A stretch of 47,458 nucleotides of DNA from Streptomyces sp. A 4/2 (GCF_940670765.1 NZ_CALNVW010000058.1:1-47458), one strand, 5' to 3'. Positions 17,097-25,661 are shown, numbered from the stretch's first letter. Made by a program: numbers and translations. The notes: a model not told the origin generated them from the sequence alone.

Positions 17097-17804
17097 ATGG
17101 AGCTCGATCACCTCAGACTTGCCGCGGTCAATATCGACGGCGTCCTGCTCAACGACACCTTCAGCCCGGTCATCCACCACTTCATCACCAGCCGCGGCGG
17201 CACCTACACGGCCGAGAGCGAGCGCGGCATCTTCTCGCAGCCGCAGCACATCGCCTTCCAGCGCCTCGCCGCCGCGGTCGGCTCCCGCGCCACCGTCGCG
17301 GAGATGCGCGAGGCGTACTTCGAGGAGCGCGCGCAGTACCTGGAGACACACCCCGTCACGCTCACCGACGGAGCGGTCGAACTGCTGCGGCGCTTGCGCG
17401 CCGCGGGTCTGAGGACTGTTTGTTACGGGGGGCTGGAGAAGGCCCACTTCGACAGGTTCCTGGGCGAGCACACGGCGTTGTTCGACGGGCCCGGTTACGT
17501 CTGCACCAACGACTTCCGTCCGGGCATCCACGAGATCACCACCGAGATCTTCGGTCTGCGCCACGACCAGGCCCTGTTCATCGACGACGTGGCGCGGGTG
17601 GCCGAGACCGCCAGGACGCTCGACGTGTCCTTCATCGGCCACCCCAGCACCTTCCGGCACAGCTTCCAGGCACAGCTGATGCGCGAAGCGGGCGCCCGGC
17701 ACCTGGTGCGTTCGCTGCGGGCCGTCGATGACGAACTGCTGTGGGCGATCGATACGCAGGCCGCGACCGGCGCCGCGTGGCGATCTGACCCGGTCGCTCC
17801 GTGA
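17097..17804 (+). CDS. HAD-family phosphatase-like protein of the butyrolactone block
   Basis: 235 residues from ATG 17097. Motif I reads AVNIDGVLLND near residue 10; the usual nucleophile Asp is Asn here while the second Asp is kept. A cap region with FSQPQHIAFQRLAA follows, then motif II/III-like TVCYGGLEKAHFDRF and motif IV FIDDVARVAETA near 160. Phosphatases related to SrrP of S. rochei remove the phosphate during butyrolactone synthesis, so such a role would fit the neighbours. The Asn at the nucleophile site argues that it is either inactive, uses another residue, or belongs to a variant group. I recall the NIDGVLLND form in homologues but could not verify it. Confidence 0.75.
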   Translation: MELDHLRLAAVNIDGVLLNDTFSPVIHHFITSRGGTYTAESERGIFSQPQHIAFQRLAAAVGSRATVAEMREAYFEERAQYLETHPVTLTDGAVELLRRLRAAGLRTVCYGGLEKAHFDRFLGEHTALFDGPGYVCTNDFRPGIHEITTEIFGLRHDQALFIDDVARVAETARTLDVSFIGHPSTFRHSFQAQLMREAGARHLVRSLRAVDDELLWAIDTQAATGAAWRSDPVAP

Positions 17805-17912
17805 CGCCCTTGTCCAGGTTGGCTGTACGGCGCTCTGCCGTGCGGCGGTATCGGCATGTCTCTGAAGAGCGCGCCCTGCGCTCTGTGTGAGGTGGGGGAG
17901 CGCACCAACTAC

Positions 17913-17940
17913 GACGCCGCTGCTCCCGGGCAGCGGCGTC
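17913..17940 (+). promoter_or_regulatory. Hairpin in the leader of the SDR gene
   Basis: A perfect 11-bp stem (GACGCCGCTGC / GCAGCGGCGTC) with a 6-nt loop ends 25 bp before the SDR start, followed by an A8 tract and the ribosome site. It could terminate the upstream HAD transcript or modulate SDR translation. Confidence 0.5.
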
Positions 17941-17965
17941 CGGCTGAAAAAAAAGGGGATGGGCA

Positions 17966-18739
17966 ATGAGCAGTGAGCAGTCCATGTTGACCGGCAAGGT
18001 CGCCATGATCACGGGTGCTTCCAGCGGGATCGGCGCAGCCGCGGCCCAGTTGTTCGCCCAAGAGGGAGCGGCCGTGGTCCTGATGGCGCGGCGGGAGGAG
18101 CGCTTACGGGACCTCGCCGAGAAGATCCGGGCCGAGGGTGGACGGGCATTGGCCGTGGCAGGAGACGTGGCGCTGTCGGAAGACGTCGAGCGCGTCGTGG
18201 GCGCGGGCGTCGAGGCCTTCGGTCACCTGGACACAGCGTTCAACAACGCGGGCTGGGCCTCGTCCGGGACCGCACTGCACGAGATCGGCGACGAGGTCTA
18301 CGACCGCACCATGGACACCAACGTGAGGGGGGTGTGGAACTGCCTCCGTCATCAGATACCCGTGATGCTGGAGTCCGGCCGCGGGGGAGCGGTCGTGAAC
18401 ACCTCCAGCGTCGCCGGACTGCAGGCCACCGGCGCCTCGGCCGCCTATGTGGCCGCCAAGCATGCGGTGATCGGTCTGACAAAGGCCGCTGCGGCGGAAT
18501 ACGGCCTGCGGGGCATCCGGGTCAACGCCCTCGTGGTGGGAAGCACCCTCACCGAGATGATGCAGACCGTCCTGGCGGAATCACCGGCGCTGGAGGAGAG
18601 CTTCGTGGCCCGTGCTGTACAGAAGCGGATGGCTGCTCCGCTGGAAGTGGCGCAGGCTGCGGCGTGGTTGTGCAGCGACCGCTCGTCCTATGTCACCGGA
18701 ACGTCCATGGCGGTGGACGGCGGGGTGACCGCCGCGTGA
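17966..18739 (+). CDS. Short-chain dehydrogenase/reductase
   Basis: 257 residues, classical SDR length, from ATG 17966 behind GGGGATGGG. Cofactor motif TGASSGIG at residues 16-23, NNAG near 92, catalytic Ser in NTSSVAG, and YVAAK for the Tyr-Lys pair near 160; the C-terminus reads YVTGTSMAVDGG. The cofactor preference is not certain; ARREER after the second strand suggests NADPH. In butyrolactone loci an SDR of this type (BarS1, ScbB-like) reduces or oxidises the side-chain C-6 keto group, the likely role here given AfsA and the HAD protein upstream. The gene converges on the transposase-like gene with 80 bp between. Confidence 0.82.
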   Translation: MSSEQSMLTGKVAMITGASSGIGAAAAQLFAQEGAAVVLMARREERLRDLAEKIRAEGGRALAVAGDVALSEDVERVVGAGVEAFGHLDTAFNNAGWASSGTALHEIGDEVYDRTMDTNVRGVWNCLRHQIPVMLESGRGGAVVNTSSVAGLQATGASAAYVAAKHAVIGLTKAAAAEYGLRGIRVNALVVGSTLTEMMQTVLAESPALEESFVARAVQKRMAAPLEVAQAAAWLCSDRSSYVTGTSMAVDGGVTAA

Positions 18740-18819
18740 CGCGTCCCTACGCATTCCGGTCCCCGGGCGTTCCGGCCCGATGAACTCCGGCCCGATGAAC
18801 TCGGCCCGGGGAACTCCGG

Positions 18820-20115
18820 TCAGGCGCTGTTCCTGAGGCATTGCTCCGCAGGGGCGGCGAGTCGGCTGTAAGCGTACGCGGCGGAGATCAGCGTCATGTG
18901 ATGGTGCCAGCCCGGAAACGAACGACCCTCGAAGTTGAGCAGCCCGAAGTCGTCCCGCAGGCTCCGGACGGCTCCGTCGGTGAGGGCGGGCAGCGCGGTG
19001 AGGGCGAGCAGTTCGTCCGGGCGGCGGCGCAGCGCGTTGGTGATCCACAGCCGTGCGGGGCGCCCGGCTGCTGCCGTACCGGTGAACAGGCGGAGAGAGG
19101 ACTGGGCTGACTGGGCTGTCCGGCTGCTGCTCGGCGCCGTCCGGCTGCGGAGCTCCGGAGCGCCCGCGAGCCGGACCAGCCCCGAGCGCATGCCCACCGG
19201 GCGTGGCAGAGGACCGGACGGGCGCACGGTGGTGGTGTGCACAGCGGGACTTCGGTCCAGGCCGCGGAAGTGCCGGGCAGGCACCGCGGTGAGCTCCGGA
19301 CCGTAAGCGGATGGGCGTCCGTCCGGGGCGCAGGGCAGGACGGCGAGCGAGTCAGGCACCGCCAGGACGAACTCCTGCCTCCGCCTGCTCAGTTCATGGA
19401 GGAGCGAGGGGAGCTGCGGGCAGCCGGGGATGTTCGCCACGAGCGGCGGAACGGCACATGAGGTGCGTGCGGCCAGGGAGTCGGCCATCTCAAGGATGTG
19501 TGCCCCCAGCGAGCGGTCGCTGACGGAGTCGGGAATACGGGTGCGCAGCCGCAGGCGGGCGTCCCCGGACCAACGCTCGGGCAGGAGCAGACGCCAGTCG
19601 ACGGGGATCGCCGATCCTGCGGTGGCGAATCCTCCAGCAGAGAGTCCTCCAGCCGAATGCCCTCCGGCGGAAAGTCCTCCGGCGGTGAGGAAGAGACCCA
19701 CGCCTGCCTGGCAACTGACGGTACGTCCGCTCTCCGGTACGAAACGACGGTGCACGCCCACGGAGTGCTGCCCCCGCTTGGGCTGCACCGACAGGCCCAC
19801 CGTCCAGGCTCGCACCCCCGTCTGCGCCCCCGTCTGCTGTTCGGTCCAGCGGGCCAGCGCGGCCCGGACGGGATCCCACTCCCAGGGACTGGAGTTGACG
19901 AACTGCTGCAGCGACTGCGCCGCGGTGGGGGAGTCGGACACGGCCCGGGCGAGGCGGCGCACCGACTTCCTGCCCGGTGCGGTGAGCAGCCCCCGCAGAT
20001 AAGTGAGGGCCCACCGGCGCTGGTCGGCCCGCGGCAGGTGCCCGAAGAGGTCCTCGGCGTACGAGGAGATTCGTTCGGGGCCCCGAGCTGCCTGAAATGT
20101 TCCGTGTGCGGACAT
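18820..20115 (-). CDS. IS701-like transposase homologue lacking catalytic residues (probably domesticated)
   Basis: 431 residues from ATG 20115, with AGGAAGGA 5 nt upstream. The N-terminal block RWALTYLRGLLTAPGRKSVR and LQQFVNSSPWEWDPVRAALA is that of IS701-family transposases, as is the later IPVDWRLLLPERWSGD. In IS701 enzymes I recall a DDTGFPKKG motif before the first catalytic region; here it reads VGLSVQPKRG. The later VADAGYG is LVANIPGC, so the acidic residues are gone. A Gly/Ser/Ala repeat (GGLSAGG units) replaces part of the core. No terminal inverted repeats or target duplications are seen, and its promoter carries the operator of the second receptor. It looks like a recruited regulatory or DNA-binding protein. 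Confidence 0.75.
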   Translation of the reverse strand: MSAHGTFQAARGPERISSYAEDLFGHLPRADQRRWALTYLRGLLTAPGRKSVRRLARAVSDSPTAAQSLQQFVNSSPWEWDPVRAALARWTEQQTGAQTGVRAWTVGLSVQPKRGQHSVGVHRRFVPESGRTVSCQAGVGLFLTAGGLSAGGHSAGGLSAGGFATAGSAIPVDWRLLLPERWSGDARLRLRTRIPDSVSDRSLGAHILEMADSLAARTSCAVPPLVANIPGCPQLPSLLHELSRRRQEFVLAVPDSLAVLPCAPDGRPSAYGPELTAVPARHFRGLDRSPAVHTTTVRPSGPLPRPVGMRSGLVRLAGAPELRSRTAPSSSRTAQSAQSSLRLFTGTAAAGRPARLWITNALRRRPDELLALTALPALTDGAVRSLRDDFGLLNFEGRSFPGWHHHMTLISAAYAYSRLAAPAEQCLRNSA

Positions 20116-20161
20116 GGTGGTTCCTTCCTGGTTCCGGTCCCGCGGCGGCGCACTCACCCCA

Positions 20162-20190
20162 GAACAATACAGAACGATCGCTTTCTTTCT
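20162..20190. promoter_or_regulatory. Operator-like site C (before transposase-like gene)
   Basis: Read on the minus strand: GCGATCGTTCTGTATTGTTC with an upstream GAAA repeat. The GATCGTTCT core is identical to site B. It sits about 50 bp upstream of the start at 20115. Confidence 0.55.
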
Positions 20191-20429
20191 TTCCTGGATG
20201 GCGGTTCCACCTGCAACGTTCAAGCCATCGGGGGGCACGCCGGTGCATCTTCGGCAAGTCGGCGTTGTGGCGCGTCCGGTCGCGGGTTCACCCTTGCGGT
20301 CTCACCGACCGGGCCGGTCGGCGGAGGGGGCCGGGCGGCGTGGACGACTGCACCGACCCGAAGTCGCGCTGCTGTCAAGGCAGTTGCTGTCAGCCACGGC
20401 CGCCGGCGCACATCCCGAGGAGGTCAAGG

Positions 20430-21059
20430 GTGAAGCAGGAGAGAGCGGCACGTACGCGCAGAGTGCTCGTCCAGGCCGCCGCGGAGGAACTCGACCGCAA
20501 CGGCTACGAGGGAACCTCACTTGTCCGGATCTGCAGGACTGCCGAGGTGTCCATGGGGGCCCTGACCTTCCATTTCTCCACCAAGAGCCAGGTGGCCGAC
20601 GAGGTGCAGGCGCAGGGTCGCGCCATCACCGGCGCGCTGGTCGCGCAGGTGGTCACGTCTCAGGTCTCGCCCCAGGTCACGGCGCTGCGCGCGGTGATGG
20701 AGCTGATCGTCGGTCTCGCGGCGCTGTTGGAGCGGAATGTCACCGTGCGCTCGGCCGCGCGGCTCTCGCGAGAGCGTCCCGGCGAAGCTGCCTGCTGGGG
20801 CTCGGCCTGGCTGCCCGCAGTACGTGAACTGCTGGAACAGGCCTGGAGGGACGGGGAACTCCACCCGGCCGCGCACCCCCGGACCCTTGAGGCTCTCGTC
20901 GCCTACCTGATGACAGGAGCCGAGGCGCACATCCGCGAACACGTCGAGGCGAGCGTCCGTGACGGGGCCGGAGCGCGGGAGCCCGGACTCCTCGATGCGG
21001 GCTCTCAACTGAAGCAGATCTGGCAGCTGTTCCTGCAGGGCGCCGGGCCTGCTCGCTGA
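20430..21059 (+). CDS. TetR-family regulator related to butyrolactone (pseudo)receptors (third)
   Basis: 209 residues from GTG 20430 with GAGGAGG 7 nt upstream. HTH: KQERAARTRRVLVQAAAEEL, then LVRICRTAEVSMGALTFHF. This keeps the receptor layout, but the recognition helix is MGALTFHF rather than KGALYFHF. The ligand domain has WGSAWLPAVRELLEQ. Such third members of GBL loci often are pseudo-receptors that bind antibiotics or control a downstream regulator; that is only a possibility here. The frame is open to 20097 but those codons cover the divergent promoter of the transposase-like gene. Confidence 0.82.
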   Translation: MKQERAARTRRVLVQAAAEELDRNGYEGTSLVRICRTAEVSMGALTFHFSTKSQVADEVQAQGRAITGALVAQVVTSQVSPQVTALRAVMELIVGLAALLERNVTVRSAARLSRERPGEAACWGSAWLPAVRELLEQAWRDGELHPAAHPRTLEALVAYLMTGAEAHIREHVEASVRDGAGAREPGLLDAGSQLKQIWQLFLQGAGPAR

Positions 21060-21145
21060 GCTTCCCCCGGTAGGCCGTCGGTAGGTCTCGGCAGCTCGTC
21101 GGGTCCGCCAGATCCCTTTACAGCGGGTTCCCTTTCGGCCAGATA

Positions 21146-21168
21146 ACAAACCGAACATTCCGTATTGT
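21146..21168. promoter_or_regulatory. Orphan ARE-like dyad
   Basis: ACAAACCG, a 7-bp centre, then CCGTATTG and T: the halves match each other and known AREs imperfectly. It lies in a convergent gap with no gene directly downstream on either strand, so its function is doubtful. Confidence 0.3.
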
Positions 21169-21259
21169 CTCTGTTGGGCGCAGGACCTTGAGCACTTCAG
21201 CCTGGTGCTGCGGCCGTTCTCCCGGATCCTCAAGATCCAGTGTCTACGGTGTCCGAAAT

Positions 21260-21298
21260 CCGGGTCGGGGTCCGTTGAGCGCACGGACCCCGACCCGG
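21260..21298. terminator. Bidirectional terminator between convergent genes
   Basis: A perfect 16-bp stem (CCGGGTCGGGGTCCGT / ACGGACCCCGACCCGG) with a 7-nt loop between the third TetR gene and the isomerase-like gene. The rest of 21060-21340 holds only the orphan dyad. Confidence 0.8.
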
Positions 21299-21340
21299 CC
21301 ACCCCGACGATCCGTCAGATCGCGAAGTGCGGCCGGAGTA

Positions 21341-21637
21341 TCAGCCGCGGTTGTCCGCCACCTCCAGCGTGAGGGGGTGGGTGGCCAGCGGGGTCACCTG
21401 GAGGTCCGCATACGGACGGATGGGCAGGGAGGCCAACACCGCTTCCAGGGCATCCGCATCCGCGGCCGACCAGATGCCGACGTTGCCGCGCTGACCGGGC
21501 ATCCGCCAGATGTGCTTGAGCACGCCCGTGGCCATGAGTTCATGCGCGTGTGCGTGCTCGCGCTTGACGACCTCGTCGCGTTCCTCGGCCGGCAGGTCGT
21601 ACACGCGGGAACCGTCGAGATGGATCATGAAGTCCAT
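21341..21637 (-). CDS. Muconolactone delta-isomerase-family / YciI-like protein
   Basis: 98 residues from ATG 21637, with AAGGAGGA 5 nt upstream. MDFMIHL at the start, EERDEVVKREHAHAHEL in the middle and HIWRMPGQRGNVGIW (about residues 41-55), then ADALEAVLASLPIRPY and VTPLATHPLT show the ferredoxin-like dimeric fold of muconolactone isomerases. True CatC enzymes isomerise muconolactone in the beta-ketoadipate pathway. No catA or catB is nearby, so it more likely acts on some other lactone or enol ether. It lies 50 bp downstream of an exporter in the same orientation. A related protein occurs at 33076-33384. Confidence 0.78.
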   Translation of the reverse strand: MDFMIHLDGSRVYDLPAEERDEVVKREHAHAHELMATGVLKHIWRMPGQRGNVGIWSAADADALEAVLASLPIRPYADLQVTPLATHPLTLEVADNRG

Positions 21638-21687
21638 GGAAATCCTCCTTGAATGAGTGGTGTGCCGTGCCGTGTGGCGGGACGGCA

Positions 21688-23148
21688 TCACTGTGGCTGC
21701 GGTTCGTTCCTCGGAGCGGGCTCCGCGGCGGCCGGGTGGTGATGGCCGGCGGGCAGGAAGCGGATCACGCCCAGCGTCGTGACCACCAGGACCGCGGCCC
21801 CGATGACCAGGCTGATGCGCATGCCTGTCATGAAGTGGGCCGAGTCGGCGATCAGGGCGCCCAGGAGGGCCACGCCGATGGCCCCGCCGAACTGGCGGGC
21901 CGCGCTGAGGACTCCGGAAGCCAGACCGGCCCTCTCGTGCGGGACCGACTCCAGCATCGCCGTCGTCAGGGGCGGGATCGCCAGGCCTCCGCCGATGCCC
22001 AGCGGGACAAGCAGCACCAGGAGCAGAGGAGTGGGGGTGTCCTGGGAGACGAAGAGCAGGCCCAGGATGCCCAACGTCTGGATGATCTGGCCGAGAACCA
22101 ACGGGAAGCGCGGCCCGTGGCGGTTGGTCAGCTTGCCGGCCAGGAGGTTGACCCCTGTGGTGAAGGCCGTCATCGGAATGAACATCAGGCCTGCCATCAG
22201 GGCCGAGGCACCACGGTGTTCCTGGAAGAAGATCGTGAAGACGAAGACCAGGCCGTAGTAGCCCAGGTTCAGGGCGAGACCCGCGCTGGTGCACACGGCC
22301 ACCGCGGGATTGCGGAACAAGGTCAGCGGCACTGCCGGATTGCGCTGGCGGGACTCGGTCAGCAGGAACGCGACTGCGGCGATGACGGCGACCGCGAAGC
22401 CCACGATGGTGACTGGGTCCGTCCAGCCGTGGGAGCCTCCGTTGATCACTGCGAACACCAGAGCCGCCAGGGCCAGGACTGCCGTCACCTGGCCTGCCGG
22501 GTCCATCGGGGCCTGCCCGCGCGAGGACCGGGGGGCGCGGAGCATTCCGATCAGGGCGACGATGCCGACGGGGATGTTGATGAAGAAGATCCAGCGCCAG
22601 CCGAGCCCGGTCGTGAGTGCGCCACCGACGACCGGGCCCGCAGCGACCGCCGCGCCGCCGCCCGCCGTCCACCACGCGATTCCGCGGGCGCGCTTGGCCG
22701 GGTCGTCGTAGGCCTGGCGGACCAGAGCGAGCGAGGCGGGCATCATCACTGCCGCCCCCGCGCCCTGGAGCGCCCGCGCGAAGATGAGCACGCCGAGGTT
22801 GGGCGCAAGCCCGCACAGCGCGGACATCAGGGTGAAGACCGACAGGCCGATCGAGAAAGCGCGGCTCGCGCCGATCCGGTCCGAGATCGCTCCCGCCGAC
22901 AGCAACAGCGCCGCGAAGAGCAGGGTGTACGCCGTCACCACCCACTGCAGCGCCGACACCTGGCCGTCCCACTGCTTGCCGATGCTCGGCAGGGCGACGT
23001 TGACCACCGTCGTGTCCAACGTGATCACGAAGAACGCCAGACAGGCCACGCGAACCGTGGCGTCAGGGCTCAACCTCGGCCGCGTATCAGCCGCCATGGA
23101 CCCGGAGGGAGAGCTACGTGCTGAATCGACGGCAGGTCGCCTGCTCAC
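21688..23148 (-). CDS. MFS drug exporter, DHA2 (EmrB/QacA) family
   Basis: 486 residues from GTG 23148, which overlaps the stop of the hydrolase gene (GTGA). Fourteen hydrophobic segments are expected; the DHA2 motif C is recognisable as WWTAGGGAAVAAGPVVGGAL, and the N-terminal motif 1 LDTTVVNVALPSIG is clear. Proton-driven export of a hydrophobic compound is the family role. Translational coupling to the hydrolase suggests that both handle the same substrate. An internal ATG at 23097 has no ribosome site, so the GTG is preferred. Confidence 0.88.
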   Translation of the reverse strand: MSRRPAVDSARSSPSGSMAADTRPRLSPDATVRVACLAFFVITLDTTVVNVALPSIGKQWDGQVSALQWVVTAYTLLFAALLLSAGAISDRIGASRAFSIGLSVFTLMSALCGLAPNLGVLIFARALQGAGAAVMMPASLALVRQAYDDPAKRARGIAWWTAGGGAAVAAGPVVGGALTTGLGWRWIFFINIPVGIVALIGMLRAPRSSRGQAPMDPAGQVTAVLALAALVFAVINGGSHGWTDPVTIVGFAVAVIAAVAFLLTESRQRNPAVPLTLFRNPAVAVCTSAGLALNLGYYGLVFVFTIFFQEHRGASALMAGLMFIPMTAFTTGVNLLAGKLTNRHGPRFPLVLGQIIQTLGILGLLFVSQDTPTPLLLVLLVPLGIGGGLAIPPLTTAMLESVPHERAGLASGVLSAARQFGGAIGVALLGALIADSAHFMTGMRISLVIGAAVLVVTTLGVIRFLPAGHHHPAAAEPAPRNEPQPQ

Positions 23149-24053
23149 AGCGTCCTTCCGAAGTGGGCCTCCACCGAGTCCAGTGCCGACATCACTGTCG
23201 ATTCCTGGTCGTAGAAATCAAACTGGGAGCCGGTCGTCCACTGCAGTTCCTTGGGTGCCCTCAGCCCATCGTGGAAGCGACGGGCGCCGTCCGGGATGGC
23301 GGCGTCCGGGCTGTGCAGCATGAAGGTGGGTGCCGTGCACTGAGCGGCGACCGAGATGGGGTCGAAGGTCAGCCACTGCGGCCAGCTCATGACGGCGAAC
23401 CGGTTGCGCCACTCGGGGACAGCCCCTCGATCGGCATACAGGTAGTAGTCGAACGGCCCGTACATCGCGGCGCGTTCGTCGGTGTCGCTTGCCGCGGGGA
23501 TGTAGTCGACCTCACCCGTCGACTCGTACTTGTCCCGGGCTGCCTCGCCCAGGGCCATCCGCTCACGAACGCCTTCCGGGCCGCCGTAGATGTCCGGGAC
23601 CAGCGTTCGGTCGTGCAGCCACGGAGCCACCATGGCAACGGAGCGGATCTCCGGATTCCGTGAGGCGGCGACCGCGACATATCCGGAGCCGGCGCAGATA
23701 CCGAGGGCGCCGATCCGGGAAGAGTCCACGTCCGGGCGGGACTTCAGGTAGTCGACAGCGCTGACGATGTCCGCGATCTTACGTTCCGGCGATTCGAAGT
23801 CCTGCGGATCGCCCTTCGATCCGCCGTACCCGCGGAAGTCGAAAGCGAGCGTGGTCAGTCCTCGGGCGGCGAGCCCGGCCGCGTACCGCCCGGCCATCTG
23901 TTCCTTGACAGTGGTCCACGAGCCGACCACGACCACTGCGGGAGAGGCATCCCCGGCCGGCTGCGAAGCAGGTCGGTAGAGGTCGCCGACGAGGTCGACA
24001 CCTTCGCTGGGGAGTGCCACCCCCTCGACACGCACATCACCGTTGGGGTTCAT
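23145..24053 (-). CDS. Alpha/beta hydrolase (dienelactone hydrolase-like)
   Basis: 302 residues from ATG 24053, with GAAGGGAG 5 nt upstream. The fold is shown by VVVVGSW after strand 3, AFDFRGYGGS and the nucleophile elbow GICAGSGY near residue 125, in which the nucleophile is Cys instead of Ser, as in dienelactone hydrolases. Near the end are FMLHSPDAAIPD and QFDFYDQ. It lacks a signal peptide. It is the first gene of a hydrolase-exporter-isomerase operon and is divergent from the SnoaL-LLM-cupin operon. Activity on an ester or lactone is likely; the substrate is unknown. Confidence 0.82.
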   Translation of the reverse strand: MNPNGDVRVEGVALPSEGVDLVGDLYRPASQPAGDASPAVVVVGSWTTVKEQMAGRYAAGLAARGLTTLAFDFRGYGGSKGDPQDFESPERKIADIVSAVDYLKSRPDVDSSRIGALGICAGSGYVAVAASRNPEIRSVAMVAPWLHDRTLVPDIYGGPEGVRERMALGEAARDKYESTGEVDYIPAASDTDERAAMYGPFDYYLYADRGAVPEWRNRFAVMSWPQWLTFDPISVAAQCTAPTFMLHSPDAAIPDGARRFHDGLRAPKELQWTTGSQFDFYDQESTVMSALDSVEAHFGRTL

Positions 24054-24231
24054 GGGTCTCCCTTCAAGGTCCTGCCGACGCGCTTGAATGCGCTCCACGT
24101 GTCATCATAACCAAGCGATTTGACTAACTGTCAAGTTATGAGTCATTTAGCTTGATCGAATATGACAGACACATTGACATCCTGTCCGCGGCGCAGTCAT
24201 TCTCGGTCGATCACCGAACAAGGAGTCGACG
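24054..24231. promoter_or_regulatory. Divergent AT-rich promoter region
   Basis: A marked drop in GC. TTGACTAACTGTCAA (24120-24134) is a perfect 5-bp-arm dyad that also carries -35-like TTGAC on both strands. A further TTGACA occurs at 24174. It probably drives both divergent operons and may hold an operator for an unseen regulator. Confidence 0.55.
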
Positions 24232-24690
24232 ATGACGCAGGATCAACTCGCCCCGCCACGAGACGCCCAGTCAGTAGGGCGCTACTTCTTGGACCAGATC
24301 GGCAGTGGGCGGCTCGAAGCCGCGTTCGCCTGCCTGGCCGACGATGTGGTGATGGAGATGCCGTTCGCACCCCCGGGCAGCCCGACCCGGCTGGAAGGTG
24401 CCGATGCGCTGCGCAGCCTCTACACGGGGGTGGTCGACGCGGCCCTGTCGGTCGAGCTCCCGGTGAGCACCACTCGGCCGTTCGCCGACCCCGAGTGGGC
24501 ACTGGTCGAGTACACGGGCCGGATCCTGCAGCCGGGCGGTCATGAGTACACGAACGTCTACCACGGTCTGTTCCGGGTCGTGGACGGGCGGATAAAGCTC
24601 TTCCGGGAGCTCTACGACACCTACCGGTTCGCGGAGCAAGTGCCCCTGGAGGCACGTCGGGCCATGTTTCCGACCACCGACGAGGGGTGA
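24232..24690 (+). CDS. SnoaL-like / NTF2-fold protein
   Basis: 152 residues from ATG 24232 with AAGGAG 6 nt upstream. The NTF2-like cone is shown by VGRYFLDQIGSGRLEAAFAC, LADDVVMEMPFAPPG, and the later YHGLFRVVDGRIKLFRELYD. Members are either small polyketide cyclases, isomerases or ligand-binding proteins. Its stop is 5 bp before the start of the LLM gene, so they should be co-expressed. Substrate unknown. Confidence 0.8.
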   Translation: MTQDQLAPPRDAQSVGRYFLDQIGSGRLEAAFACLADDVVMEMPFAPPGSPTRLEGADALRSLYTGVVDAALSVELPVSTTRPFADPEWALVEYTGRILQPGGHEYTNVYHGLFRVVDGRIKLFRELYDTYRFAEQVPLEARRAMFPTTDEG

Positions 24691-24695
24691 GCGGG

Positions 24696-25661
24696 ATGTC
24701 CACGACCGCCCCCCGCGCTCTTGGTGTGGGCGTCCCGCTTTCCGGAGCCTGGGCGACACCCTCCACCCAGGTACGGATCGCCCGGCAGGCCGAGGAGCTC
24801 GGCTACCAGTCCCTGTGGACCTTCACCCGCCTGCTCTTCCCGATGCAGAGCAACGATGCCGAATGGTCGTCCGACTTCCAGCCGGCCTTCCACTACGGCG
24901 TGGCAGAGCCGCTCATCACCCTGGGATACCTGGCCGGCTGCACCGAGCGGATCCGGCTGGGTGTCTCGGTGCTCAACGCCCCGTTCTTCGCGCCCGCGGT
25001 TCTGGCCAAGCAGCTCATCCAGCTCGACCGGGTATCGGGCGGACGGCTCGACGCCGGGCTGGCTCAGGGCTGGTCCGAGGAGGAGTTCCGGGCCGTCGGC
25101 CTGCCGATGGAACGGCGAGTGGCCCGCACGTTGGAGTACGTGGAGGTGCTCCGCCGGATGTGGGAGCAGGACCAGGCGGAGTTCCAGGGCGAGTTCACCG
25201 AGCTGCCCCGGACCCTGGTCCGCCCTCGCCCGGTCCAACCGGTCTTCCCCCTGCTGCTCGGTGGCTCCACCGAGAAGGCCTGGACGCGTGCGGGGCGCCT
25301 GGCCCAGGGCTGGGTCAGCCCGGGTTTCGTCGCCGTGCCGGAGGTCGCCGCTGCCGCGTCCGGGGTCCGCGCAGCCGCCGAACGCGCCGGACGTTCCCCT
25401 GACGGGCTGCGCATCGTCGTACGCGCCACCGTCTTCCTCGGCACCGAACCCGGTTCCGGGCGCAGCCTCTTCCACGGTTCGGTTGCTCAGATTCGCTCTG
25501 ACATCGAGCAGATGCACGATGCCGGGGCCACCGAGGTCTTCCTCGACTTCAACTTCGACCCGCGGATCGTCGGCCCTCGAGCAGACCCTGCCGGCTCCCT
25601 CGCCCTGGTCGAGGAAGCACTGGGCGAACTCGCTCCGGTCGCGCTCCCCGCCGCGCGCTGA
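24696..25661 (+). CDS. LLM-class (luciferase-like) F420- or flavin-dependent oxidoreductase
   Basis: 321 residues from ATG 24696 with GAGGGG 8 nt upstream; a GTG at 24687 overlapping the previous stop is possible but too close to the ribosome site. Typical pieces are RIARQAEELGYQSLW (strand-helix 1), RIRLGVSVLNAPFF, the conserved RLDAGLAQGWSEEEF, and PLLLGGSTEKAWTRAG near the phosphate-binding region. In actinobacteria such TIM-barrel proteins mostly use F420. It likely performs the redox step of this small pathway. Confidence 0.85.
   Translation: MSTTAPRALGVGVPLSGAWATPSTQVRIARQAEELGYQSLWTFTRLLFPMQSNDAEWSSDFQPAFHYGVAEPLITLGYLAGCTERIRLGVSVLNAPFFAPAVLAKQLIQLDRVSGGRLDAGLAQGWSEEEFRAVGLPMERRVARTLEYVEVLRRMWEQDQAEFQGEFTELPRTLVRPRPVQPVFPLLLGGSTEKAWTRAGRLAQGWVSPGFVAVPEVAAAASGVRAAAERAGRSPDGLRIVVRATVFLGTEPGSGRSLFHGSVAQIRSDIEQMHDAGATEVFLDFNFDPRIVGPRADPAGSLALVEEALGELAPVALPAAR

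Noticed and set aside
18820..20115. Active insertion sequence
   Set aside because: No terminal inverted repeats, no target duplication and no visible catalytic acidic residues.
21188..21652. Plus-strand frame downstream of the orphan ARE-like dyad
   Set aside because: It runs antisense through a terminator hairpin and the isomerase-like gene and has no ribosome site.
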